The notes under the pieces are model-generated. The model ran no database searches and was not told where the DNA came from. It worked only from the letters and a program-made list of their open reading frames with translations. Shown in pieces: positions 18,841-28,149 of a DNA stretch of 64,000 nt (positions within the stretch are counted from its first letter, which is position 1; each line of letters starts with the position of its first letter). The translations under genes were made by a program, and so were the position numbers. This stretch comes from Shewanella sp. Isolate13 (lineage in GTDB: Bacteria; Pseudomonadota; Gammaproteobacteria; Enterobacterales; Shewanellaceae). The DNA lies in NCBI RefSeq assembly GCF_022398325.1, contig NZ_JAKEVD010000003.1, forward strand, positions 35,010 through 99,009. Direction: 5' to 3'.

Positions 18841-18854
18841 ATGATCTAGATCAT
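18841..18854. promoter_or_regulatory. ATGATCTAGATCAT palindrome upstream of lldP (FNR/CRP-like)
   Basis: A perfect 14-bp palindrome with TGAT-N4-ATCA arms, close to the FNR/EtrA consensus TTGAT-N4-ATCAA (one mismatch per arm). It is the last dyad before lldP. Confidence 0.5.
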
Positions 18855-19028
18855 CTTTGTTAATTGCTAATTCACGTTTAGTACACACCCTACCCGTCAC
18901 AACTAAAGATAAACAGAGACTCGGGTAGCAACAATTGAAGTGAGTCGCTCAAATTTAGCCATTCAAATCTAGTCATTTGAATTAGAAATTGAAGCTAGTT
19001 ACAGCAATATAAATCAAACGAGGCAAGC

Positions 19029-20672
19029 ATGACCTTTATTCAACTACTCGCAAGCTTAACGCCGATTATCAGCGTAATGCTGTTTTTAGTCCTGCTCCGG
19101 ATGCCAGCATCGAGAGCCATGCCAATTTCGATGGTATTCACGGGGCTTGCAGCCGTATTTATCTGGCAAATGGACACCACCTTCCTTGCCGCTTCAGTGG
19201 TTGAGGGCTTACTTTCAGCATTAACGCCATTGACCATTATTTTTGGTGCTGTGTTTCTGCTTAATACGCTTAAGTATTCTGGCGCAATGGATACCATTCG
19301 CGCGGGTTTCACCAATATTAGTGGTGATGCTCGCGTACAGGTGATTATCATCTGTTGGCTGTTTGGCTCATTTATTGAGGGCTCTGCAGGCTTCGGTACC
19401 CCTGCCGCAATTGGTGCGCCACTGCTGGTGTTACTTGGCATTCCCCCCATCGCAGCTGCGGTAGTGGCGCTGATTGCCGACTCAACTTCAGTTTCGTTCG
19501 GTGCTATCGGTCTTCCCGTTCTGTTTGGTATGGAGCAAGGACTGACACAGGGCGGTAGCAATATGGCTGCTGAGCAGATTGCCCAGCATGGTGGCAGCTT
19601 CGCCGATTACGCACAGTTTATTGCGATGCACATGATCACTATCGACCTAGTGACGGGCACACTGATCCCATTAACTATGGTTGCGATTCTGACTGGCTTC
19701 TTCGGCCGTAATAAGTCGTTCAAAGAAGGCTTAGCCATTTGGAAGTTTGCCCTGTTTGCAGGCCTTGCCTTCACGGTTCCTGCATGGTTAATCAACTATT
19801 TTGCAGGCCCTGAGTTCCCATCGGTTATCGGTGCACTTGTCGGTATGGCGCTTGTCATTCCAGTCGCTAAGAAAGGCTATCTACTGCCAAAAGAGCAATG
19901 GAATGATTTTGCTGAAAATGACGGACAAGAACGTAAAGAGTTAGATACTGAGGTTAAGTTCTCACAAATTGCGGCGTGGTCACCCTACCTTATCATGGCT
20001 GCGTTGTTAGTACTGTCACGTACTGTAGCCCCACTAAAAGCTTGGTTATCTAGCTTTAACATCAGCTGGACTGGATTATTAGGTACGGAATTAAAAGCAG
20101 GATTTGCGACACTGTATGCCCCTGGCGCTTTCTTTGTCTTAGTCTGCATCCTTGGTTTCTTCCTCTTTAAAATGAAATCACCTGCGATAAAAGAGTCTAT
20201 CTCTGTCTCTTGTAAGTCTATGGTTCCCACCATTATCTCTCTAGGTGCATCTGTTCCTATGGTGAAGATCTTCCTTAACTCTGGTGAAAATGCATCCGGC
20301 CTTGCCTCTATGCCAGTTGCGCTTGCAGATACTCTAGCTAACACCATGGGCGCAGTTTGGGCTTGGGTGTCACCGATTGTGGGTATTTTCGGTGCCTTCC
20401 TATCTGGCTCAGCCACCTTCTCAAACATGATGTTCTCCGGCCTGCAATACAGTGTTGCCGATAATATTGGCGCTAACCACGCACTGATTTTGGCGATGCA
20501 AGGCATTGGTGCTAACGCCGGTAATATGATGTGTGTGATGAACGTGGTCGCGGCGGCTACGGTTGTTGGCATGGCAGGACGCGAGTCCGAGATCATCCGT
20601 AAAACAATGCCTGTAGCACTAGGCTATGCTTTAGTCGCAGGTACTATCGCAGCGGTTTGGGGTGGCTTCTAG
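19029..20672 (+). CDS. lldP: L-lactate permease (LctP family)
   Basis: This 547-residue lactate permease has 12-14 membrane helices. '[21 protein letters not shown]' and '[17 protein letters not shown]' are family signatures. It imports lactate with protons. GAGGCAAGC precedes the ATG. It heads the lactate genes: Dld-II follows after a short gap and LldEFG further on, the gene order reported for the Shewanella lactate locus. A weak hairpin after it may lower read-through into dld-II. Confidence 0.94.
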   Translation: MTFIQLLASLTPIISVMLFLVLLRMPASRAMPISMVFTGLAAVFIWQMDTTFLAASVVEGLLSALTPLTIIFGAVFLLNTLKYSGAMDTIRAGFTNISGDARVQVIIICWLFGSFIEGSAGFGTPAAIGAPLLVLLGIPPIAAAVVALIADSTSVSFGAIGLPVLFGMEQGLTQGGSNMAAEQIAQHGGSFADYAQFIAMHMITIDLVTGTLIPLTMVAILTGFFGRNKSFKEGLAIWKFALFAGLAFTVPAWLINYFAGPEFPSVIGALVGMALVIPVAKKGYLLPKEQWNDFAENDGQERKELDTEVKFSQIAAWSPYLIMAALLVLSRTVAPLKAWLSSFNISWTGLLGTELKAGFATLYAPGAFFVLVCILGFFLFKMKSPAIKESISVSCKSMVPTIISLGASVPMVKIFLNSGENASGLASMPVALADTLANTMGAVWAWVSPIVGIFGAFLSGSATFSNMMFSGLQYSVADNIGANHALILAMQGIGANAGNMMCVMNVVAAATVVGMAGRESEIIRKTMPVALGYALVAGTIAAVWGGF

Positions 20673-20718
20673 CCCTTCCCACTCTGGCAAGACGATAAAC
20701 AGAAATAATAATATCGAG

Positions 20719-20743
20719 AAAGCCGCACAAACAGCGGCTTTAT
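20719..20743 (+). terminator. Weak hairpin between lldP and dld-II
   Basis: AAAGCCGC and GCGGCTTT flank a 7-nt loop, followed only by TTTATT. It looks like a leaky terminator that could set the lldP to dld-II ratio. Confidence 0.5.
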
Positions 20744-20774
20744 TCACTCAAAATATGTGTGTGAGATAAAGTTC

Positions 20775-23594
20775 ATGTCGATTAATTATGAAGCAGTATT
20801 AAGAGATTTACGTAGACAGGTGGGTGAACACGCCGCCACCAACGATCCGGTCCGCCGTTTTGCTTGGTCTACCGATGCTAGTTATTTCCGCATCGTACCT
20901 GAGATTGTGGTTCATGCCGATACCTTAGAGCAAGCCAAACGCACACTCGCCATTGCTCGCACCTATGGCGCGCCAGTCACATTTAGAGCTGCAGGTACTA
21001 GCCTTTCAGGCCAAGCCATTGGCGAAGGCATTTTGCTTATCCTCGGCCATGACGGCTTTAGAACCCTCAGCGTGAATGAAGATGCATCGAAGATCACCTT
21101 AGGCACAGCCGTTATCGGTGGCGATGCGAACGCAGTACTCAAGCCTCTAAATAAGAAAATTGGCCCCGATCCCGCCACACTTGCTTCAGCCAAGATTGGT
21201 GGCATCGTCTCCAACAACGCCTCGGGTATGTGCTGTGGTACAGCGCAAAATAGCTACCAAACGATTGCTTCGGCCAAACTACTATTTGCCGATGGCGCTG
21301 AGCTCGACACAGGTTGTCAAGCGTCAAAAGATGCCTTCACTCAGTCTCATCCACAACTTTTAAAAGAACTTACTGATCTGGCAGAGCTAACTGTTAACAA
21401 CACTGTGCTCGCTCAACGCATTCGTAAAAAGTTCTCCATCAAAAATACCACGGGCTATAGCCTGAATGCACTGGTAGACTTTGTCGATCCATTTGAACTC
21501 ATTAATCACCTGATTGTAGGTGCCGAGGGTACACTGGCGTTCGTTGAAGAGGTTACCTATCACACGGTCGATGAAGCACGCTTTAAAGCCTCAGCCATGG
21601 CGGTATTTTTCAATATGGAAGATGCCGCTCGCGCGATTCCGCCACTGGTTGGCGACAGTGTTGCAGCAGCAGAACTATTGGACTGGGCCTCTATCAAGGC
21701 GGTAACAGGTAAGGCAGGAATGCCACTATGGCTATCAGAACTGCCTGAGGGAGCCTCGATTCTACTGATTGAATCACGCGCGAATGATAAGCAAACTTTA
21801 GATCGCTATACCCAAGATGTCATCGCCAAGCTTTCCCATATCGAGACTGAACGCCCGATCACATTCAGTGATGACCCCGCGGTATTTGGTCAATATTGGG
21901 CAATGCGCTCGGGTCTGTTCCCAATTATTGGTGGCGAGCGCCCTAAAGGCACCTCTGTAATCATCGAAGATGTTGCCTTTGAACTTGAACATTTAGCCGC
22001 AGCAGCAAATGATTTGACCGAGCTATTCCATAAGCATAACTACCCTGAAGGTGTTATCTATGGACATGCGCTTGCGGGTAACTTCCACTTTATCATAACG
22101 CCAACCTTTAACTCTCAAGCCGATATTGAGCGCTTCCACGCCTTTATGCAAGATGTCGCCGAGATGGTGATCAACAAATACGATGGTTCGATGAAGGCCG
22201 AACACGGCACAGGCCGTGCGGTTGCACCTTTTGTTGAAATGGAATGGGGTAGTGACGCTTACACCTTGATGAAGCGCATTAAGCAAATTTTTGATCCTGA
22301 AGGCCTATTAAACCCAGGAGTTATTCTTAACGATGATAACCAAATTCACGTTAAAAATATCAAGCCATGTCCTGTGGTCGATGACTTAGTCGATAAGTGT
22401 ATCGAATGCGGCTTCTGCGAGAAAACCTGCCCAACGTCAGCGCTAAATATGTCGCCACGTCAACGCATTGCGACCTTAAGAGAGATCGAGCGTCTAGAGC
22501 AATCTGGTGACAAGCAAGCCGCTAGAGAGATGCGCGCCGCCGCCAAGTATGATGTGGTCGATACCTGCGCCGCCTGTCAACTTTGTACTATAGCCTGTCC
22601 GGTTGATAACAGCATGGGTGAGCTAGTACGTAAGCTCAGAACCCCTTATATCACTAGCACAGAGCAGAAAGTGCTCGACTTCCAAGCTAAGCACTTTGGC
22701 GCTGTAAACCAGGTGATCAGCACAGGTTTCGATGTGCTCGGTACCATCCACAAGATAACCGGCAGTGCGATAACTGGCGCGATAATGAAAGCCGGACGCG
22801 TAGTCAGCAAAGAAGTGCCCTATTGGAACCCTGATTTTCCAAAGGGAGGCAAGTTGCCGAAACTGACCGCAGCAATTCCGGGGCAGGAAACCGTAGTTTA
22901 CTTCCCTGCTTGTGGCGGCCGCACCTTTGGTCCTACACCCAAAGATCCCGATAACCGAACCTTGCCTGAGGTCATCGTGACTTTGCTTGAGCGTTCTGGT
23001 TATAACGTCATCACACCGGAGAAGACCCGTGAACTGTGTTGCGGTCAGATGTGGGAGTCCAAGGGAGACTTTAAAAACGCCGATGCTAAACGCAAAGAGC
23101 TAATTGAGACTGTTGCTGCCATGACCCAAGGCGGCAAACTACCGGTTATCATCGATGCGCTCTCGTGTACTTACCGCACTCTTGCAGATGATAAGTCACT
23201 GACCGACAGAGTCGAGATTGTCGATATGGTTGACTTCATCCATGACAAACTGCTCGGTAAGCTTACTATTACGCGTCAGAAACCTGCAGTAGCACTACAC
23301 TTAGGTTGTAGCGCACGCAAGATGAAAGTTGAGCCAAAGATGGAAGCGATTGTTGAGGCCTGCAGCAAACAGGTTGTTCGTCCAGCTGGAATCGACTGCT
23401 GTGGCTATGCCGGTGAAAAAGGCTTGTATAAACCAGAAATCAACGCCAGTGCACTGCGTAATATTAAAAAGCTCATTCCTGTCGATGTGAGTGAAGGCTA
23501 CTACGCTAACCGCATGTGCGAAGTAGGTCTAACTCAGCATAGTGGGATCTCTTATCGTCATCTGGCTTATCTACTAGAGGAGTGCACTCGCTAA
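20775..23594 (+). CDS. dld-II: FAD/Fe-S D-lactate dehydrogenase Dld-II
   Basis: This 939-residue membrane-associated oxidase converts D-lactate to pyruvate. Order: FAD_binding_4 (about 35-230, with 'RAAGTSLSGQAIG'), FAD-oxidase C-terminal domain (about 265-520), two 4Fe-4S clusters ('CIECGFCEKTCP', Cys542-552; 'CAACQLCTIACP', Cys598-608), and CCG-type cysteine domains near the C terminus ('LCCGQMWESKG', 'DCCGYAGEKG'). It is unlike E. coli Dld (no Fe-S part) and matches the Shewanella Dld-II described together with lldP and lldEFG. ATG 20775 has only a weak ribosome-binding site; an in-frame ATG at 20757 is possible. Electrons probably go to quinone. Confidence 0.93.
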   Translation: MSINYEAVLRDLRRQVGEHAATNDPVRRFAWSTDASYFRIVPEIVVHADTLEQAKRTLAIARTYGAPVTFRAAGTSLSGQAIGEGILLILGHDGFRTLSVNEDASKITLGTAVIGGDANAVLKPLNKKIGPDPATLASAKIGGIVSNNASGMCCGTAQNSYQTIASAKLLFADGAELDTGCQASKDAFTQSHPQLLKELTDLAELTVNNTVLAQRIRKKFSIKNTTGYSLNALVDFVDPFELINHLIVGAEGTLAFVEEVTYHTVDEARFKASAMAVFFNMEDAARAIPPLVGDSVAAAELLDWASIKAVTGKAGMPLWLSELPEGASILLIESRANDKQTLDRYTQDVIAKLSHIETERPITFSDDPAVFGQYWAMRSGLFPIIGGERPKGTSVIIEDVAFELEHLAAAANDLTELFHKHNYPEGVIYGHALAGNFHFIITPTFNSQADIERFHAFMQDVAEMVINKYDGSMKAEHGTGRAVAPFVEMEWGSDAYTLMKRIKQIFDPEGLLNPGVILNDDNQIHVKNIKPCPVVDDLVDKCIECGFCEKTCPTSALNMSPRQRIATLREIERLEQSGDKQAAREMRAAAKYDVVDTCAACQLCTIACPVDNSMGELVRKLRTPYITSTEQKVLDFQAKHFGAVNQVISTGFDVLGTIHKITGSAITGAIMKAGRVVSKEVPYWNPDFPKGGKLPKLTAAIPGQETVVYFPACGGRTFGPTPKDPDNRTLPEVIVTLLERSGYNVITPEKTRELCCGQMWESKGDFKNADAKRKELIETVAAMTQGGKLPVIIDALSCTYRTLADDKSLTDRVEIVDMVDFIHDKLLGKLTITRQKPAVALHLGCSARKMKVEPKMEAIVEACSKQVVRPAGIDCCGYAGEKGLYKPEINASALRNIKKLIPVDVSEGYYANRMCEVGLTQHSGISYRHLAYLLEECTR

Positions 23595-23636
23595 AGCCTT
23601 TCAAAGTTAAGCCTAAATTTCAGCAATAACCCTCTC

Positions 23637-23667
23637 ATTAGGGGCAGCGACTGCCCCTAATTCTTTT
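23637..23667 (+). terminator. Terminator after dld-II
   Basis: ATTAGGGGCAG (23637-23647) pairs perfectly with CTGCCCCTAAT (23651-23661) around a CGA loop, then TCTTTT. It implies that lldEFG has its own promoter. Confidence 0.8.
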
Positions 23668-23784
23668 CATTTATCATCAAGATAACTCCAGCCTCAACCA
23701 AACAAACCATTTTTAGTCATTCAGATTACCCACCTAGAGTATAAACTCAATAATTAACATATTAAACAAACAGATAGCTTGTTT

Positions 23785-23802
23785 TCATTTTTGCAAAAAT
23801 GA
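23785..23802. promoter_or_regulatory. 18-bp palindrome upstream of lldE
   Basis: TCATTTTTGCAAAAATGA, a perfect palindrome and likely operator. It does not resemble a CRP or FNR site. Confidence 0.5.
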
Positions 23803-23847
23803 CTCTTGTTATTTGCTAAATTAGCACTACTTTTTACAAGGTTATCG

Positions 23848-23878
23848 GCCTATATTTAATGTGTGAATAAATATAGGC
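23848..23878. repeat. 11-bp inverted repeat in the lldE leader
   Basis: GCCTATATTTA (23848-23858) and TAAATATAGGC (23868-23878) around a 9-nt loop, about 105 nt before the lldE start. It may be an operator or an RNA hairpin. Confidence 0.5.
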
Positions 23879-23983
23879 GAATGTCCGCTTACTAAAAAGT
23901 CGGCTTTTTGAGCAGGCTTTTTGCGGCTACTTTTACAGTTAGAAAGTCGCTAACAATGTCTGCAAAATAGAAGAGAAAACACA

Positions 23984-24727
23984 ATGAAGATCGCACTTTT
24001 CATTCCGTGTCTAGTGAATCAGATGGTCCCAGAAGTGGGAATAGCCACCTTAGAATTATTAGAAAAACTCGGACACCAAGTCATACTGCCAAAAGGCCAA
24101 ACATGCTGCGGCCAGCCCATGACAAACTCAGGTTGTTATAACGAAGCCAAGAAGACCACCATGAAACTGCTCAATGCCTTCAAGGGCGTTGAATGTGATG
24201 CTATCGTCTGCCCTGCCGCTTCCTGCCTCGTTGCCGCTAAAGAGAACTTTCATGAGTTCGATAGCAGCCCAGAAGCTCAGGCTGTCATTGATAAACTGTA
24301 TGAGTTAACCGAGTTTCTTCACGACATCTCTCCTATTCCAGCCTTTAATAAGCCTTTCCCACACAAGATCAGCCTACAGATGAGCTGCCATGGCATTCGC
24401 ATGCTCGACTTAGCCACCCCGAGTGAGCAGATGGGGCCAAGAATGAATAAGTTCGAAGCTGTACTTGCTGCGATCCCTGAGATTGAAATTGTCTATCCAG
24501 ATCGCCGCGATGAGTGCTGCGGCTTCGGTGGCACCTTCGCCCTAGATGAAGGCGCGGTATCCGCCAAGATGGGCAAAGATAAAGCCCAGGCTCACGCCGA
24601 AACTGGCGCAGTCTATGCCGTTGGCTTCGATCCCTCTTGCTTACTGCATATCGATGGTATGGTCAGACGGCAGAAACTGCCAATTGAGACTCGCCATATC
24701 GCTCAAATCATCAACGCAGCGCTTTAG
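23984..24727 (+). CDS. lldE: L-lactate dehydrogenase complex subunit LldE (LutA)
   Basis: This 247-residue protein has two CCG (cysteine-rich) domains: 'FIPCLVNQM' and 'QTCCGQPMTNSG' in the first, 'MSCHGIRML' and 'DECCGFGGTFALDEG' in the second, the pattern of heterodisulfide-reductase-like subunits that bind an unusual Fe-S cluster. LldE, LldF and LldG together oxidise L-lactate to pyruvate, as for LutABC of Bacillus. It begins the lldEFG operon; lldF follows 8 nt after its stop. Confidence 0.95.
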   Translation: MKIALFIPCLVNQMVPEVGIATLELLEKLGHQVILPKGQTCCGQPMTNSGCYNEAKKTTMKLLNAFKGVECDAIVCPAASCLVAAKENFHEFDSSPEAQAVIDKLYELTEFLHDISPIPAFNKPFPHKISLQMSCHGIRMLDLATPSEQMGPRMNKFEAVLAAIPEIEIVYPDRRDECCGFGGTFALDEGAVSAKMGKDKAQAHAETGAVYAVGFDPSCLLHIDGMVRRQKLPIETRHIAQIINAAL

Positions 24728-24735
24728 GAGAAGAT

Positions 24736-26109
24736 ATGTCTAGCTCTAAATCAGCGGTACATGCCCATAAAGCGGAGATCTTCTGTAAAGATGAGTCTCG
24801 CGTCGATTGGCACTCTAAAGCCCTTTGGGTACTTCGAGAAAAGCGTGATCGTGCGGCAGGCAGCTTGCCAGAATGGGAACAGCTACGCCAAATCGGCTCT
24901 GAGATGAAGCTGCACACGCTAACCCATTTAGCGCAGTATCTCGAAGAGTTTGAGCAAAACTGCCTCAAAAACAATATCAAGGTGCACTGGGCTAAAGATG
25001 GCGCAGAGCATAACCGTATCGTGCATGAAATCTTAGCCAAACATCAGGTCAAAAAGCTGGTTAAGTCTAAATCTATGCTCACCGAAGAGTGCCATATGAA
25101 TCCATTTTTGCAGCAACGTGGCATCGAGGTGATAGATACCGACTTAGGTGAGCGTATTATCCAGCTTGCAGGGCAGCCACCATCACACATTGTAGTGCCA
25201 GCGATTCACCTGAAAAAAGAGGAAGTGGGCGATCTGTTTCATGACAAACTCGGCACAGATGCTGGTGCCTCAGATCCGCTTTACTTAACCCGCGCCGCCC
25301 GTGCTCACCTGCGTGAACAGTTCCTGTCTGCCGATGCGGCGATGACAGGGGTTAACATGGCGGTTGCGGACACTGGTGCGGTGGTAGTGTGTACCAACGA
25401 AGGCAACGCCGATATGGGCGCCAACTTACCTAAGTTGCAACTGCACTCAATGGGTATCGACAAAATCGTGCCTAACATCGACAGTGCAGCGGTACTGCTA
25501 CGTACACTCGCCAGAAATGCGACTGGCCAGCCGATCACCACTTACAGCTCTTTCTATCGCGGCCCACAAGAGGGTGGTGAGATGCATGTCATTATTGTCG
25601 ATAACGGCCGTACTGATATGCTGAAAGACAAAATCTTAGCCGAATCACTTAAGTGTATTCGCTGTGGTGGCTGTCTCAATACCTGCCCTGTTTATCGCCG
25701 CTCTGGTGGCTACAGCTATAACTACACCATTCCCGGTCCAATCGGCATCGCTGTTGGGGCTAAAACCGATGATACTAACTCTATTCCTTGGGCCTGTACC
25801 TTATGTGGCAGCTGCTCTTATGTATGCCCAACGAAAGTGCCTCTGGATAAGATCATCCATCACCATCGTCGCCTAAAAGCCGAAGCTGGGAAACTGCCTT
25901 ACGGCAAGTCAGGCTATATGCCGCTAGTCGGCAAGTTCATGGCCAGTGAAACGGCGCTAAACTGCTCGATGAGTATTGCCCGTACGGCACTGAAGATCCT
26001 ACCAGGCAGCCTATTGAAACCATTCTCAGGCGCTTGGGGGAAATATCGCGAATTACCTGTGGCCCCCAACTCAAGCTTCGAAGCTTGGTTTAAGAAAAAT
26101 AGAGGGTAG
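24736..26109 (+). CDS. lldF: L-lactate dehydrogenase complex Fe-S subunit LldF (LutB)
   Basis: This 457-residue protein has an N-terminal LUD domain (about 60-290, 'KSKSMLTEECHMN', 'VADTGAVVVCTNEGNADM') and a C-terminal ferredoxin part with two 4Fe-4S motifs, 'CIRCGGCLNTCPVY' and 'CTLCGSCSYVCPTK'. It passes electrons within the LldEFG lactate dehydrogenase. TAGGAG lies just before the ATG. Length and domain order agree with LutB. Confidence 0.95.
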   Translation: MSSSKSAVHAHKAEIFCKDESRVDWHSKALWVLREKRDRAAGSLPEWEQLRQIGSEMKLHTLTHLAQYLEEFEQNCLKNNIKVHWAKDGAEHNRIVHEILAKHQVKKLVKSKSMLTEECHMNPFLQQRGIEVIDTDLGERIIQLAGQPPSHIVVPAIHLKKEEVGDLFHDKLGTDAGASDPLYLTRAARAHLREQFLSADAAMTGVNMAVADTGAVVVCTNEGNADMGANLPKLQLHSMGIDKIVPNIDSAAVLLRTLARNATGQPITTYSSFYRGPQEGGEMHVIIVDNGRTDMLKDKILAESLKCIRCGGCLNTCPVYRRSGGYSYNYTIPGPIGIAVGAKTDDTNSIPWACTLCGSCSYVCPTKVPLDKIIHHHRRLKAEAGKLPYGKSGYMPLVGKFMASETALNCSMSIARTALKILPGSLLKPFSGAWGKYRELPVAPNSSFEAWFKKNRG

Positions 26110-26113
26110 AAAC

Positions 26114-26683
26114 ATGTCTAGTAAACACGACATTCTTAACGCGCTAAAGAGCGCCGCAATTGCGCCTCAAGCCATGCCAGTTATCAAGGTTGAACCGCGC
26201 ATTGATGATTTAGTCGGTCAGTTTGAAACCAGCCTCAATACCGTTGCAGGCACCTTGCACCGTGAAGGTGGCTTAACTAAATTACAGGCACAAGTTGATG
26301 AGCTTATTGCTCAGGGCATGCAGATAATCTCTATGGTTGAAGGTATTAAAGGCAACCGTGAGGTGACCGATACCGCCCACCTGCTAAGAGATATCGATTA
26401 CGCAGTGATCCCTGGAGACTTAGGTGTCGCCGAAAATGGCGCTATCTGGGTCAACAACAAAAACCTTGGTCACCGCGTGACGCCGTTTATCTGTGAAAAT
26501 CTATTCTTAGTATTAGATTCAAACACGATAGTGGCTAACATGCATCAAGCCGCAGGTAAGCTAACCTTAGACTCGGGTGAGTTCGGTACCTTTATCGCAG
26601 GTCCATCAAAGACTGCCGATATCGAGCAAGCATTAGTTGTTGGTGCCCACGGCGCGTGTAGCTTAAACGTGTATTTGGTTTAA
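26114..26683 (+). CDS. lldG: L-lactate dehydrogenase complex subunit LldG (LutC)
   Basis: This 189-residue protein is a single LUD domain: 'DYAVIPGDLGVAENGAIWV', 'ICENLFLVL', and 'FGTFIAGPSKTADIEQALVVG' at the C terminus are LutC/YkgG hallmarks. It starts 4 nt after lldF with AGAGGG upstream. It is the third subunit of the L-lactate oxidising complex and ends the operon at a hairpin shared with the convergent gene. Confidence 0.93.
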   Translation: MSSKHDILNALKSAAIAPQAMPVIKVEPRIDDLVGQFETSLNTVAGTLHREGGLTKLQAQVDELIAQGMQIISMVEGIKGNREVTDTAHLLRDIDYAVIPGDLGVAENGAIWVNNKNLGHRVTPFICENLFLVLDSNTIVANMHQAAGKLTLDSGEFGTFIAGPSKTADIEQALVVGAHGACSLNVYLV

Positions 26684-26710
26684 ACCTTCCAATAGCAGCT
26701 ATACAAGATC

Positions 26711-26740
26711 AAAAAAGCCCTAATTCATATTAGGGCTTTT
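26711..26740. terminator. Bidirectional terminator between lldG and the TonB-domain gene
   Basis: AAAAGCCCTAAT (26713-26724) pairs with ATTAGGGCTTTT (26729-26740) around TCAT. On the minus strand six T follow; on the plus strand only four. Confidence 0.8.
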
Positions 26741-26783
26741 CACCTATTTCAGAACGCAATATACGCTCTGAATAAAATGAGAC

Positions 26784-27920
26784 TTACCTTTTCTCGACAT
26801 AGTATTCTAAATTAACCTTAAGCCCTTTTGCCTCAACCGCTTCGCCATCAATAAATTTGGGGGCATAACGCCATTGCTTTAATGCTATCAGTGATTCTGC
26901 TTCGAACTTGCTGCCACCGTTAGACTCTATCACCACAACATCTTTAACAAAGCCCATTTTATCTATGGTAAAGCTCATCTGCGTACTGCCACTTTTTCCT
27001 GATTTCAAATAAGAAATCGGGTAATCAGGGTGCTTACGAAACAATGGTGTAGGCTCTATATCTTCCTTCCATGGCTTCATATTGCCAATGGCAATACAGT
27101 GCTGGGTGGACTTGTCACTCTCACCTTCTAACTCATAAATCTGCACTAATTTAGCATGAGCAGCCAGCTCATAGGGATGATTGTAATCAAGCTTTTGAAA
27201 TTGAGTGATGACACCTAAAAACAGCTCTTCGGCCTCATCATAATCTTTTTCTGCAAAGCGCACATTGCCCACCCTAAAGCTCGTGAGCACTCGCTTCATG
27301 GCATCTTCTGGCAGTAATTCACTGTAAGCTTCTTGTGCATCGAAAGCATAATTACGCACTTTACGGGTGTAATAACGAGAATTAACTAAACGTTCAAAAT
27401 AAGCCATTTTGGTATCTGCTATTAACATCGGATTATCGGAATCTTCAGCAATATCGAGGGCATCATCCAAAAACTCGCGCGCATATTTTTTACTGCTGGC
27501 ATCGCTTAGACCTAAAAGCGGGTCAATAAGCTCGACAGCTTCTTCACCATAATGCTTACTGTAGATTTGTAATGCCACTTGAGATAGCTCATACGCTTTT
27601 GGCTGTATTATTTTCGCTTTAACCTTTACCTCTTGCTCAAAGGTATTTTTAGGCATATTCGCAATTAATGCATTTGCTGCATTTAATGCCAACATCGCAG
27701 TATTAATATTATCGGCACCAAACTTTAACTTACCGAGTTCATAAGACTGTAAAGCATAAAGCTCTGCGTCAGATTGATTGTCGGCACTTACCGCGGTTTT
27801 ATAGGCTGAATAGGCTTCGCTAAACTCTGAGGCAAAAGTAGATGAAGAAAAGCTAACCACTGTCATAAAGACAGCAGCTAGTACAATATTTCGATGATTA
27901 TCACTAGGGGTGGGGAACAT
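26784..27920 (-). CDS. Periplasmic protein with helical repeats and TonB C-terminal domain
   Basis: This 378-residue protein has a signal peptide ('NIVLAAVFMTVVSFSSSTFAS', cleavage near residue 30), a helical region of TPR-like repeats (about 35-275, e.g. 'AMLALNAANALIANM', 'YDEAEELFLGVITQFQ') and a TonB C-terminal domain (about 295-378, 'GSTQMSFTIDKMGFVKDVVV', 'ALKQWRYAPKFIDGEAV'). It lacks the N-terminal anchor and proline-rich span of true TonB, so it probably does not couple to ExbB-ExbD in the usual way. The ATG has AAGGA about 8 nt upstream. Function is unknown; a scaffold in the periplasm is a guess. Confidence 0.75.
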   Translation of the reverse strand: MFPTPSDNHRNIVLAAVFMTVVSFSSSTFASEFSEAYSAYKTAVSADNQSDAELYALQSYELGKLKFGADNINTAMLALNAANALIANMPKNTFEQEVKVKAKIIQPKAYELSQVALQIYSKHYGEEAVELIDPLLGLSDASSKKYAREFLDDALDIAEDSDNPMLIADTKMAYFERLVNSRYYTRKVRNYAFDAQEAYSELLPEDAMKRVLTSFRVGNVRFAEKDYDEAEELFLGVITQFQKLDYNHPYELAAHAKLVQIYELEGESDKSTQHCIAIGNMKPWKEDIEPTPLFRKHPDYPISYLKSGKSGSTQMSFTIDKMGFVKDVVVIESNGGSKFEAESLIALKQWRYAPKFIDGEAVEAKGLKVNLEYYVEKR

Positions 27921-28149
27921 GAAAAGTCCTTATTTCATTGTATTTTTGATATGTGACTTATAAAAAGCGAAAGCACTAAACATACAATTTGATGTACTAA
28001 GTCAGCTATTTATTAGGTGTTACATCTACAGCCCAATTAACATATCAATACCCCCTCAACGATTCAACAGCACAGCCCCATTATTGGGAATACCTTTACC
28101 ATTATTCCACGGTTATAAATTCTAGGTTTAACGCCATAAATACCCAGCA

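Larger units (their letters stand above)
18348..19028. other. 680-nt control region upstream of lldP
   Basis: No gene is seen. Just after nadK is a nested hairpin (TGCCGATA 18359-18366 with TATCGGCA 18380-18387, and GCC/GGC inside) without a T-run. Further on, four dyads with TGTGA/TCACA-like or TGAT/ATCA arms are listed separately. The length and number of dyads suggest layered control of lactate uptake by a CRP/FNR-family protein. Confidence 0.6.
23668..23983 (+). other. A/T-rich control region upstream of lldEFG
   Basis: About 315 nt without a gene, rich in A and T. It holds two inverted repeats (listed separately) and probably a promoter; no -35/-10 pair stands out enough to name. Confidence 0.5.

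Noticed and set aside
19040..19561. 173-codon antisense frame inside lldP (and similar long ones at 19985-20596 and 57865-58365)
   Set aside because: Long antisense frames are common opposite membrane-protein genes; no ribosome-binding sites or recognisable domains.
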